A DNA stretch of 64,000 bases from Telopea speciosissima (taxonomy: Eukaryota > Streptophyta > Magnoliopsida > Proteales > Proteaceae), in contig NC_057923.1 of the NCBI RefSeq assembly GCF_018873765.1, forward strand, positions 7,328,413 to 7,392,412, read 5' to 3'. The notes below the pieces were generated by a model. The model searched no databases. It saw only the letters and a list, made by a program, of their open reading frames with translations, and was not told the DNA's origin. This document shows positions 37,229 to 46,900 of this stretch, piece by piece. Numbering within the stretch: the first letter of the stretch is position 1; every line of letters starts with the position of its first letter. The position numbers and the translations under genes are program-made.

Positions 37229-38593
37229 CATGGAATCAAAACTCTATCGAAACCTGTCGAAACCGTCGAGACAACTCGGTTTCGACAGGTTCCAAGACGA
37301 GTTGAACCTAAACTTTAAAAAATCTATTAATTCGACTGGTTTCGGTGGTTTCGTTTTTAACGTCACTAAGGATGAGTTCCTCCTCTGTATCTCAATCAAA
37401 ACAGAAGAGTTGCTTTGCTTTACAAGGTGACTACACTCAATTGCAGTTGCAGAACTTTACTGCTGTCTCTAAACAGCAAGAAGAACGGCAGAATCAAGAG
37501 CAACCCTGCTTTGTTTTGGGTACCGACATCAAATCTGAAAGACCAATGATGGTGGAGAGGGAAGAGGTACCTCAGCAACCGCTGCTTCACTTCTTCGATG
37601 AATGGCCACCGAAGAACAAGGACTACTCCACAACCCAGCTCTCGATTTCCATTCCAATGCCATCTCCTGACCTCTCAGTGTCCAATCCCCGAACTCAGAA
37701 TGGTACTCTTAGTTTCCATTTGATTCTTCTTATCTATCTTTCTGTTTCTGCAGATGGTTGAACTGTCAAAGTGGATGGGTTTTTTTTGCTGGATCAAGAG
37801 AACTGCTCTGCCATGCTCTCTCTGTTTAGTCTGTGACTGAATAATGAGTGCAACAAGAGCCTCTCTCTCTCTCTTGAAAAGGAACTTTCCAGTAATCCCT
37901 CTTTCCACCTCTTCCACTTTTTCATTCCCCAACCCCACCCTCCCTTTCCTCATCTAGAAGGCATTTTAGAGGGATTACAGTGCAAACATCATGGTTTCTA
38001 GCCAATCCCCAGTTCTACTTATTAATCAGTTTCCCTCCAATTTTAGTCTTTCTTCATCTCACTCTCAACTCAGCTAAAAGAAGAAAAAAAAGTTTTTAAG
38101 TTTTTTTTTATTACCCAATCATCCACAGTGATTTGAAGTCTCATTATTAACTCCTATTTCCTTACTAACAAAGGTCCGAAATATCCTTCATGAGTTGGGA
38201 TAACTACTTGAACTGCATCAAGCCAACTCCAAAATTTTAATGTTTTATTTGGATTCAATGTATTATTCAGGGTTCAAGTACTTTATAATTATGTGAACTA
38301 ATTATAAATTTATAATACCACTATAGCGTTGGTATCGTATCAGTGCGTACGTTAGTAAACTTGGGTCAATAGCCACAAGTACTATTTTTAGTGATTTTTT
38401 TGTCAATGTAATTCATGAATTGTGTTTAAAATGTGAAAAATAGGCAACCTGCAAAAAATCAGGCTTAAAAAACCCTTGTTTTCCCCATCAATGGGAAAAA
38501 ATCCCAGGTTTCGACCGAGATATGGTCGAAACCGAGATGAACTCAATTTCTGGCTGGTCGAAACCTTGTTGAAACCCGAGTTTTAGAACCATG
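37229..38593 (+). mobile_element. hAT-like non-autonomous element carrying a GRF gene fragment
   Basis: The insertion begins CATGGAATCAAAACTC and its right end, reverse-complemented, reads CATGGTTCTAAAACTCGG (12 of 16 identical). The flanks CTTAAGAG (37221-37228) and CATAAGAG (38594-38601) agree at 7 of 8 bases, a hAT-length duplication. Near both ends are repeats of GTCGAAACC in opposite orientation. It interrupts copia gag, so it is younger than that element. The same CATGGTT terminus and 8-bp duplication occur in the small elements at 49588-49829 and 51454-51673. No transposase is present. Confidence 0.75.
37372..37761 (+). pseudogene. GRF-like fragment: Captured C-terminal fragment of a growth-regulating factor (GRF) gene
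   Basis: The plus-strand reading SSSSVSQSKQKSCFALQGDY, then CFVLGTDIKSERP, LLHFFDEWPPKNKD, STTQLSISIPMPSPDLS and SVSNPRTQN is the C-terminal part of plant GRF transcription factors (the FFDEWP and TQL regions). A GT at 37703 and a CAG at 37751-37753 bracket a 51-bp probable intron, after which the frame closes as Asp-Gly-stop at 37761. The N-terminal QLQ and WRC domains are absent, so no DNA-binding protein can be made. A retained intron implies capture from genomic DNA, not from an mRNA. The 51-bp intron is short for plants and may itself be trimmed. The upstream edge of the captured part is not resolved. Confidence 0.8.
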
Positions 38594-39304
38594 CATAAGA
38601 GTCACTGGAGATCCATCGATCCTGAAGAGGACCAACAGTACATGGTTTCTCGGCAGTGCCAGTGATATGTCCAGTGAGACCACAGCCAACAATAGTGAGA
38701 TATGTAGACCTGGACCACAACAGGTAATTAATTCCATCAAGTTTGATGGAGGAAGCAAAGGGAAGATACTCTTATCGTGGGTGTCCATCAAGGCCAGAAG
38801 TAACAGTAGAAGTGTCGTCAGACATTAGGGCACAATAGAAGAGAGCTAAAAAAACAAAGCTGATGTGGCCAAGAAACAGATCGAGTGCTCCTTAGTTGAT
38901 GGTGAAACACTCCTCCAAAAATCAGCAGCAACAGAAGCCCAGAAACCCTAGATCGATCTTGTCAAGATTTTGAAAAAAACCCAAAAATTTGGCAGATATC
39001 GACGAAGAGAAGAGGCTGGAAAATAGTAGCTTGTCCAAGAAATCCCTGCTGTCCTTGATCTTCTAAGAAAAAACAGAATTGATCCAACAGTCCCCCAGGT
39101 GAAGCTTCAAAAATCGCAGGTAGGAAGTGGCACAGCTGCTATCAATCTTGAATTAGGTCATCAATGAATGAGGTACTGAGGGGCAGCAACTAGATCCATG
39201 GATCACCTCATTAGTGCTGCCCTGTAACAATGGAAGAAACCAGAGAAAAAATGGGAGAATGAGAAGAGGGATTTGAACCCACACTCAAACCTGCTCTGAT
39301 GCCA

Positions 39305-39494
39305 TGTTAATAGGAAAGAATAGAGCTCAATGCTTGGATGTGTTAATGAACATCCAAGCCCCTTTATTTATAATAGAAGGGAGAGAAAAATTACAGAATT
39401 GACCCAACACTGTTCATCGGCACTGTTCACATGAACAGTCACAGCCTTAATTACAATTCTACCCTTGCTCAAAATATTCCCACTTATTCTAACA
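39305..39494 (-). repeat. 5' LTR of the 32.9-39.5 kb copia
   Basis: 190 bp, adjacent to the primer-binding site at 39293-39304. Confidence 0.9.
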
Positions 39495-39499
39495 AGTGG

Positions 39500-39742
39500 A
39501 AATTATGTCATGTTAGGATTTATGAAATGAAACCATCCTGTTAATCATGTTAGCTGTAATGGATTGCTGTATATTTGTAATATTACAGTATATTATCTTT
39601 CCTTGTATTCTCTTTATTCTTTCCCTACTATATACCTACCTTGTATAGATTCGTGGATTGGACACATATGCATCTGTATTTAATCCCTTTGTTATAAAAT
39701 CAATAATACAAAGTTCTACCCATCTTCATATGGTATCAAAGC
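39500..39742 (+). repeat. 5' LTR end and primer-binding site of an older copia element
   Basis: The LTR-like stretch has a TATA-rich core and ends CATCTTCATA. It is followed by TGGTATCAAAGC (39731-39742), a close match to the initiator-tRNA primer site. The copia at 32913-39494 inserted into its left part; 32898-32912 (TGTTAATGATAGTGG) may be the severed left end. The matching pol is probably the one at 47-50 kb. Confidence 0.55.
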
Positions 39743-40454
39743 CTTGCTACGTCTCCTCCGCTGATTGTGCATCTGTTGCTCTGCATTCTTTCGTTGATTG
39801 TGCTGGAATCCTCTTGCCATTTCTCCTCCTCATAGTTGTGAGGTCTTTTCACATCAGTGTGAGATCTGTTCACGCTGCTGCCTGCCATCTCTCCCTGCCT
39901 CTTGGTATTCTTCACTTGCACCCCAGTCCCCCTGCTGTGCTGCTCTACACTTCTGCCCCTGTTTGCGATCCATTGCAACCCACCCCAGTTTCCTCACTTC
40001 AGTAACCTACTGCTCACCCCTGTGACCTATCCCCTGCTTCCTCCTTTCTTGCTCCCTTTTTTCCTTTTACCCGTGACACCTGTCACTCCCTTCCTATTTA
40101 ATCTCTTACATATCACCAGCCTCTCCTTCTGTCTTCCTCTTCTTCTCCCACATACCCACCCAAGCCCACCTCATACACACACACACACACACCTGTACAC
40201 CCCAGCCTTCCTCACCCACACTCACCCCAACCCCCATCACGCAACTCCATCCACTACCCCACTTGAAACCACCCAAGCCCAGCCCACCAGCCCTCATTAT
40301 ACACTCCACCAAAGCCCAACCCAGCCCTTTAGCCCACCCAAACCAACGAAAGAAATCGTGGGATAGGGTAGGTGTAGGGATTCCCCTACACCAGCACTAA
40401 ATCATGGGCAAGGTACTAAAACTCGGAACTCGGTACCAACTCGACCGAAAGAGT
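39743..40454 (+). other. Pyrimidine-rich retroelement leader or gag-region remnant
   Basis: C-rich low-complexity sequence with an (AC)n stretch at about 40175-40190. ORFs on both strands are compositional. At 40404-40450 a TACTAAAACTCGG segment resembles the terminus of the GRF-carrying DNA element and may be a relic of that family at the edge of the gypsy-type nest. Confidence 0.35.
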
Positions 40455-40912
40455 GACCAATTGATTAATGAAATTTACAAGCACTGCTTGCCTCCAATTC
40501 TGATAAAGAATTTGCCTTTCAACAGCTGAGATAGCTGTGGGTGAGAGACCCAATGCTGAGATAGCCTACCCCGCCTCCTATCCCTATCCCCCTTTCTATC
40601 TATCCTTCTATTTTCTTTTTTTGTTCTTCCAATCGACCCCTACTGTTGCTGCCATCTTGTGACTGAAATAAACTGCAGATGGAGAACTTTTGAAGACTTG
40701 AATCAATCCCCAATTATCACCAAGTACTGCTGCTGCTGTTTAAACAATCGAGTGAAGGATTGCTGCACCTGCGATCTCAGTTCTGCCCAGAATCTGCTGC
40801 AAACTTCAGACTTGAATAACTTCACAACCAGCCATTAGAATTGGCTGATATTTGGAGCACAAAACATCCTTGCCTAGGCCTTCACTCGATCCTACTTTGG
40901 AGCCATTCCTGC

Positions 40913-41072
40913 GGACCTTTATCTGCTCCATTTCCTGGGCAGCTCCATTTCCCCAATTTCCTCTAATAGAGGGGGCGGAAATGACCACCCTACCCCTGCC
41001 CGAACACACTGCCCGGGTGGGGTCCACCCCCTCTATTAGAGGAAACTTGGGGAAATGGAGCAGATAAAAATA
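40913..41072. mobile_element. MITE (family A), 160 bp, 10-bp target duplication
   Basis: Flanks CCATTCCTGC at 40903-40912 and 41073-41082 are identical. The element is a near-perfect foldback: TTTATCTGCTCCATTTCC at the left pairs with GGAAATGGAGCAGATAAA at the right, and CCTCTAATAGAGGGGG pairs with CCCCCTCTATTAGAGG inside. Related copies lie at 53983-54160 and 59465-59640. A 9-10-bp duplication points to a MULE-like mover. Confidence 0.85.
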
Positions 41073-41199
41073 CCATTCCTGCTGCTGGTTTGGTCCTTAT
41101 TCACTAAGTTATTAATTCTGATTTAGTTTCTATTTTGGTGTTCTGCTGCAACAATTATCGATCCTACTGTAAAGTGGTTCTTAGTTGAACCCCTTCTAC

Positions 41200-41696
41200 A
41201 GTTCTACCCGCCATGAAATCAAAATTGAAGGCTGCCCAAGCCAAGCGCCAAGTCGCCAACAACTATGAAGCCTATTCTTGAGAAGCCACCAGCAAAGGAG
41301 GAATATAAACACCTTCAGCAGCATACAAGTACAATCACGGGAAAAGGAAAGCATGTTGCGAAGCCATTACTAGTATTACCTCACATGGAGTTCTTGACAG
41401 CTGGTAACGGCTCAGATGTAGCACCTTTACAGGAAGAATTCAAATTTGAATCAGAAATGGATGCTACCAGGTATGTGCATGACCCCATGGTTACATCTGA
41501 GAATGTTGAAGTTGAACATGTGGAATTTATTATTCCATCAAAGTACACTGAAGAACGAACTCCACATCTTCTGGATTACATTCGTTTCTTCAAAGCTCTA
41601 CCTGAATTTTGCTATGGACTGAAGACAGATGTGCACAACATGAAGATCCTTCTCAAAATTGAGGTCGAATTTTCTCTTAGTGGGGGAGAGCTGATG
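41200..41696 (+). pseudogene. Retroelement interior ORF remnant
   Basis: The open frame 41265-41699 (144 codons) ends at the purine tract and LTR start, as the last ORF of an LTR element would. Its residues (PHLLDYIRFFKALPEFC and FSLSGGEL at the end) show no domain I can name. It is probably the tail of a polyprotein or a non-autonomous leftover. Confidence 0.4.
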
Positions 41697-42089
41697 TAGA
41701 TCAGAACCAAGCATCGAACCAGGCCCTATTGGACCAGAACTGGACCAGCTCGAGCCAGCCAGCTGGCCTTCTAGAAGACCCAACTTGCAACCCACGATTT
41801 TGACAAGGATCTTGGTCTTTGACCAGTCAGATCCTAGTACTTAGTTACTATATTTATTAATTTCTATTCTTGCATATGGCTGGATTATAAAGCCTAAGTA
41901 GTTTCTAATTTTGTTAGTTGCTATTTTAGTGTCCAAGGCTGTAGCCTTTAGTAGTTTCTATTTTCATTACGTTTCTAATTTCCATTAGTTGCTAAGTTTG
42001 TCAAGTTGCTATTTTTTTTTAAGTTTCTAATTTTGTAAGCAAGCCTACTTCATTAAATACGCAGCCCTTATTGTAATAGATAGACTGAA

Positions 42090-43345
42090 TGATGCAGCTC
42101 CAAGAAGGAAGAAGAAGAAGAAGAGGCCCTGAACTTAGGGTTTGAATAGGGAGCCATAGGTTAGGATTTATATTTTCCATACTTAGTTTATTTTTCTGTT
42201 TTTTAGATTGAACCGGGTTAGAATTGGTTGCATCCAATTGGTTCAATTTAAGTGAAGTGTTCCTATTGGTCAATAGGTCCTTATATCCTATTGGCCAACA
42301 TGGGATCTACTTTAAATTAGTTGTTTTTAAGTTAGATTCTCTTATTTTAAGTTAGTAGGGGTAGTTAGGACATTTTACTGTTTAAATTAGTTAAATTAGA
42401 TTTAAACCTCTCCCTTCCACGATTTTGTGAAGGAAAGGACTTTAAGTTGTAATAGGAATTGGCATTAGCCATATTATAAATATATTGAATCGTGGAGGGC
42501 TCCCCCACATTGAGATTTGAAATTAAAATACAGAATTCGTGGCTGTCTTGCTGCTGCTCCTTGCTCTTCAAGAGTGTGTGCATCCTTGTGGGTTATCAAG
42601 ATGGACGGGTGGGTGGAATCCTGCGACTCTTTACGCCGTGACGGCTGGGAGGTTTTCTTTGTGAAGGTGGTTCTATCCTTCAATGTTAGATTTGCTGCCG
42701 TGGATATCTGCTGTAAGTCTAAATTTAATTTCTGTTTCCATTCCTCTTTCCCCCCATTTGATCCCTCTTGTTTTTCTACTTGAATTTCTAAAACCCTAGA
42801 TCATCTAAGTCTTACCCAGCCTTTATCCTACATCTGTGTTTCACCAAAATCAGATCACAACCTTCCCAAACCAACCCCTCCACTCGTCCAGACTTGCAGC
42901 CCATTCTGACGAGTCCCAACCCTAATTTCTGTAACCCTCCATTAGCCATTAAACCCTAAAATTACAGATTCCCCACTTCTGGCCATCAAAACTCTCCCAT
43001 ATTAGGATCGAACCTCCCTCCCACAGCCCCCTAAACTCGATCCCAAGCCTAGCCCTAAACCCCCACTCAAAACCCTAGTTTTTTTTTTTTCCTAATTCTA
43101 AAACCCGAAACCCTAACCCTAATTTCTGCAGGAATTTAAAACTGATTCAAATTCAGATATTTTTATATCATAATGACACCCTAGACCTGCAGATTAAAAC
43201 CATATAAACCCCATTCCCAAATTCCCATCCTAAACCCTAATTTTGCCCTAAAACAGCCCCTAATCAGCCCCAAACAGCAGGCTTGACCAGAACTTGATTT
43301 TATTTGGCTCCTAGTAGGATTATCTCCTACTCTAGGACTACATTA
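42090..43345 (+). repeat. 5' LTR of the gag-only element
   Basis: About 1.25 kb. The left half is AT-rich; the right half has many AACCCTAA motifs. The ORFs on it are not coding in any supported sense. Confidence 0.85.
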
Positions 43346-43361
43346 ACTTGGTATCAGAGCC

Positions 43362-44932
43362 ATGGATGAACATGGCAATCCGGTGCTGCCACAACCACCC
43401 GACCCTATGGCAGCAGTGTTAGAGATGTTCCAAAAATTTACTGCAGATCAGAAGACTACAACTGATGCAATCATGACTAGATTGCAACACTTGGAAGGAC
43501 AGAGAATCCCTCCTGATAGGGACAGCAACCTGCCCATAGAAGAAGACAGGTACCAACCCCATTCAGTGATACAGAGACTGCCCGACAGAGATGGGAGCCC
43601 TAGAGATGATTACAGGGATTATAGAGATGGACACTTAGGTAACAGGGACAGATTCAGGACTGACCAAGATGACATGAATGATAGAGATTATTATAGAGAT
43701 TGTCAGGACAGACCTAGATATGCCCGTGAACCTTCTCGGGAACACAGAAATCACCACCGAGGCTACAGAGACAGAGATAGAGAAGACCGGGACAGAGACA
43801 GAGGTTGGCAACCTACTTTTGAGGAGTATATGAGGTCCTACTTCACTGGAGACCAGGGTACTAATCGACACTATACAGGCAACCAAAAAGTGAAGCCTGA
43901 TCAAAAAGAATTCGATGGTAACTCTGAACCCCAGGTATTTTATGATTGGCTTGCTGCAACAGAAGATTATTTCGACTGGTATGATCTATCTGAAGAGGGG
44001 AAAATGAAGTTAGTCCGTGCTAAACTTGTCGGACCTGCAAGTGAGTGGTGGAGAACTGCTGAAAGAGAGATGGACTTTAATGGTACTGCACCACGCACTT
44101 GGGAAGACATGAAATATGACCTGAGCAAGCAATACTTACCAAGGCACTTCAGGTCTCAGTTGCAGGATAAATTCAACTCCCTCCGCCAAGGAACCATGAC
44201 TGTAACTGAGTACATGAGGCAATTCGATGCTCTTTCTTCTCGCACTGGCATTAGGGAGGAGGGCATCCAAATGCTTTCCAGGTTCAGGTTGGGTCTGTCA
44301 AGTGAGATCAACAGGACAATTGGAGTGGAGCAGACGTTCGAGATTGTTTTGAGAAGGCCTTGAAAGCGGAGGAACTATTAGCTTCAAGTAAACAGTTGGG
44401 TTCTACTTCCAAGCCGGCCTACATCAACAATAGCACCTCAAAGCAAGGTTCCTCCATAGGCAGCACCTCTCGCCCTGCTGTTCCCCCACGTGTGGATGAT
44501 AAGGGCAAGGTTCCTACGGGCCGAAATGATCCCTTCACTTGCTACTATTGCCAAGACAAAGGACACATTGCTAGGGACTGCCTGCATAAGAAGAAGCCTA
44601 TCAACGTGGCTGAAAAGGAAGAAGTTCAAGGTGAAGACGAAGACCAAGGCGCAAATTGTATTCATCCACTCCCTCCTGATGATGAGTTACGAGGTATTCA
44701 TGTGGTACTTCAAGAGGTTGCTACCCAGCCAGAATTGCAGCCTTCTTCCTCCTCCAAAGAGTTGCTGTCCGCATACAAGCGTGAACCATCCATTGAAGAT
44801 GAACTCAAGAAACTCGATCCTGATTTGGACGACCATTCTATGATCTCCAGCCATTCATCGGGGATGAACGCTTTCAAGACGGGGAGAGTTGATGCAGCTC
44901 CAAGAAGGAAGAAGAAGAAGAAGAGGCCCTGA
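43362..44932 (+). pseudogene. Gypsy-type gag with one frameshift
   Basis: The ORF starts at the ATG just after the primer-binding site (MDEHGNPVLPQPPDP). A long RDR/DRDYRD-rich charged segment (about residues 60-160) precedes the retrotransposon gag core (FDGNSEPQVFYDWLAATEDYF, AKLVGPASEWWR, QYLPRHFRSQLQDKFNSLRQG, TVTEYMRQFD). Near 44346 one base appears missing; the frame stops at 44363 and continues in the second frame from 44360 (KAEELLASSKQLG), with an intact CCHC knuckle (CYYCQDKGHIARDC). The tail ends in the 3' LTR at 44932. Without that base it would be one gag of about 520 aa; sequencing error is possible. Gag forms the particle in which such elements replicate. Confidence 0.85.
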
Positions 44933-46130
44933 ACTTAGGGTTTGAATAGGGAGCCGTAGGTTAGGATTTATATTTTCCATACTTAGTTTATTTTTCTGTT
45001 TTTTAGATTGAACCGGGTTAGAATTGGTTGCATCCAATTGGTTCAATTGGTTCAATTTTGAAGTGTTCTATTGGTCAATAGGTCCTTATATCCTATTGCT
45101 AACATGGGATCTACTTAAATTAGTTGTTTTTAAGTTAGATTCTCTTATTTTAAGTTAGTAGGGTAGTTAGAGCATTTTACTATTTAAATTAGTTAAATTA
45201 GATTTAAACCTCTCCTTCCACGATTTTGTGAAGGAAAGGACTTTAAGTAGTAATAGAATTGCATTAGCCATATTATAAATATATTGAATTGTGGAGGCTC
45301 CCACATTGAGATTTGAAATTAAAATACAGAACGTGGCTGTCTTGCTATTGCTCCTTGCTCTTCAGAGTGTGTGCATCCTTGTGGGTTATCAAGGTGACGG
45401 TGGGTGGAATCCTCACTCTTTACGCCATGACGGCTAGGAGGTTTTCTTTGTGAAGGTGGTTCTATCTTCAATGTTAGATTGCTGCCGTGGATATCTGCTG
45501 TAAGTCTAAATTTAATTTCTGTTTCCATTCCTCTTTCCCCCATTCGATCCCTCTTGTTTTTCTACTTGAATTTCTAAAACCCTAGATCATCTAAGTCTTA
45601 CCCAGCCTTTATCCTACATCTGTGTTTCACCAAAATCAGATCACAACCTTCTCAAACCAACCCCTCCACTCATCCAGACTTGCAGCCCATTCTGACGAGT
45701 CCCAACCCTAATTTCTGTAACCCTCCATTAGCCATTAAACCCTAAAATTACAGATTCCCCACTTCTGGCCATCAAAACTCTCCCATATTAGGATCGAACC
45801 TCCCTCCCACAGCCCCCTAAACTCGATCCCAAGCCTAGCCCTAAACCCCCACTCAAAACCCTAGTTTTTTTTTTTCCTAATTCTAAAACCCGAAACCCTA
45901 ACCCTAATTTCTGCAGGAACTTAAAACTGATTCAAATTCAGATATTTTTATATCATAATGACCCCCTAGACCTGCAGATTAAAACCATATAAACCCCATT
46001 CCCAAATTCCCATCCTAAACCCTAATTTTGCCCTAAAACAGCCCCTAATCAGCCCCAAACAGCAGGCTTGACCAGAACTTGATTTTATTTGGCTCCTAGT
46101 AGGATTATCTCCTACTCTAGGACTACATTA
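44890..46130 (+). repeat. 3' LTR of the gag-only element
   Basis: About 1.24 kb. It is nearly identical to the 5' LTR over 45500-46130, but carries many one-base deletions between about 45040 and 45480. Confidence 0.85.
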
Positions 46131-46900
46131 CAGAATTAATGAATGAAGTTCTGAGGCATTCTTGCACTCGATTATGGAAGTAAAACCCCTGTTCAACAGC
46201 TGGGATAGTTGTGGGTGAGAGACCCAGGGCTGAGAAAGCCCATCCCCTACCCCCTTTCTTCTATCTTCTTCTCCTTTCCCTACTCGATCAACACTGCCCT
46301 GCCTATCTTGTGACTACTATAATCTATTCATTAAGGACACCTTGAAGGCCTGAATTGAACCATAATCAAGTCCACATCCGTTGCTTGCTGCTTCACACCA
46401 AAGAAAGACCCAGACACCTTGCAGCTCTGCTTCTCCTGCAAACTTCAAGCTTGAATATCTCCATATTCCACCATCAGAATCCGCTGGGTTTTGGAGCAAA
46501 GGACACTCACACCAAGCCCTCCACTCAATCCAAGTTCCAGCCCCTACTGCTGGCTGGGTTGCTCTACAGTGCCTAAGTTTCTATTTTGGTGCTACCTCCA
46601 TATCTCTCAACCTAACCATCAGAATTGATTGAGATTTTCAGCAGTGCTTCTCCTCACCACAAGCACTACTCAACCTGAGTTTGGTTTCATTCTATTGGCC
46701 GGTTTGGTTTCTACACACTCATCTTTACTTTCTAATTTTGAAGACCTGCTGTGCTTGTGTTTCTAGCCATACGATTCCCAGATTCAGGGACTTAATTAAG
46801 CTTCTCAAGACCAACAGTTAATGGCCATTGCAGTCCTATTCTTGGCTATAAATTTTGAGTTCTAGTTTGCACCCTAAATCTGATTTCGGCCCTGGTTTAT

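Larger units (their letters stand above)
36095..38825 (-). pseudogene. copia gag-protease region, interrupted
   Basis: Gag starts at the ATG at 38823-38825 (MSDDTSTVTSGLDGHP), meets a stop at codon 18, continues through LDGINYLLW and is then split by the DNA element at 37229-38593. It resumes near 37218 and runs to 36095 in shifted frames. The zinc knuckle has lost two cysteines (CKHYN...ATSWKLHG). The protease motif reads WIIGYNATDHMTG near 36342-36380, where the family has an Asp-Ser-Gly active site, so the catalytic Asp is gone. Confidence 0.85.
32913..39494 (-). mobile_element. Ty1/copia retrotransposon, decayed, target duplication AGTGG
   Basis: LTRs at 32913-33107 and 39305-39494 both run TGTTAATAGG...ATTCTAACA. 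Flanks AGTGG (32908-32912 and 39495-39499) are identical. On the minus strand the 5' LTR is followed by TGGCATCAGAGC (39293-39304), close to the initiator-tRNA primer site, and a purine tract TTGAGGGGGAG precedes the 3' LTR (33108-33118). Domain order gag, protease, integrase, reverse transcriptase, RNase H is the copia order. Reading frames are broken many times and a 1.37-kb DNA element sits in gag, so it cannot move by itself. Confidence 0.93.
42090..46130 (+). mobile_element. Gag-only LTR element (TR-GAG-like), about 4.0 kb
   Basis: Two LTRs of about 1.25 kb (42090-43342/43345 and 44890-46130), both starting TGATGCAGCTCC, flank a 1.5-kb interior. TGGTATCAGAGC (43349-43360) is a primer-binding site for initiator Met-tRNA, and GACGGGGAGAG (44878-44888) is the polypurine tract. 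The interior encodes only a gypsy-type gag; protease, integrase and reverse transcriptase are absent, with no room for them. Flanks CTGAA (42085-42089) and CAGAA (46131-46135) agree at 4 of 5 bases. It lies in the 3' LTR of an older gypsy-type element. Confidence 0.85.
40455..46900 (+). mobile_element. Gypsy-type LTR element remnant hosting a nested gag-only element
   Basis: Sequence at 40455-41160 aligns with 46131-46600: both have a CAACAGCTG...GATAG...TGTGGGTGAGAGACCCA segment and a later TTTCTATTTTGGTG segment. They are read as the two LTRs. Between them 41200-41690 is a short interior ending in the purine tract TAGTGGGGGAGAG (41678-41690), followed by TGATGTAGATC, the start of the 3' LTR. 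That LTR is split at 42089/46131 by another element. The 5' LTR start is lost and the right end near 46600-46900 is not defined. Confidence 0.6.

Noticed and set aside
40106-40366. Proline/threonine-rich and glycine-rich ORFs
   Set aside because: They come from C-rich low-complexity DNA with an AC microsatellite, with no domain or conserved splice structure.
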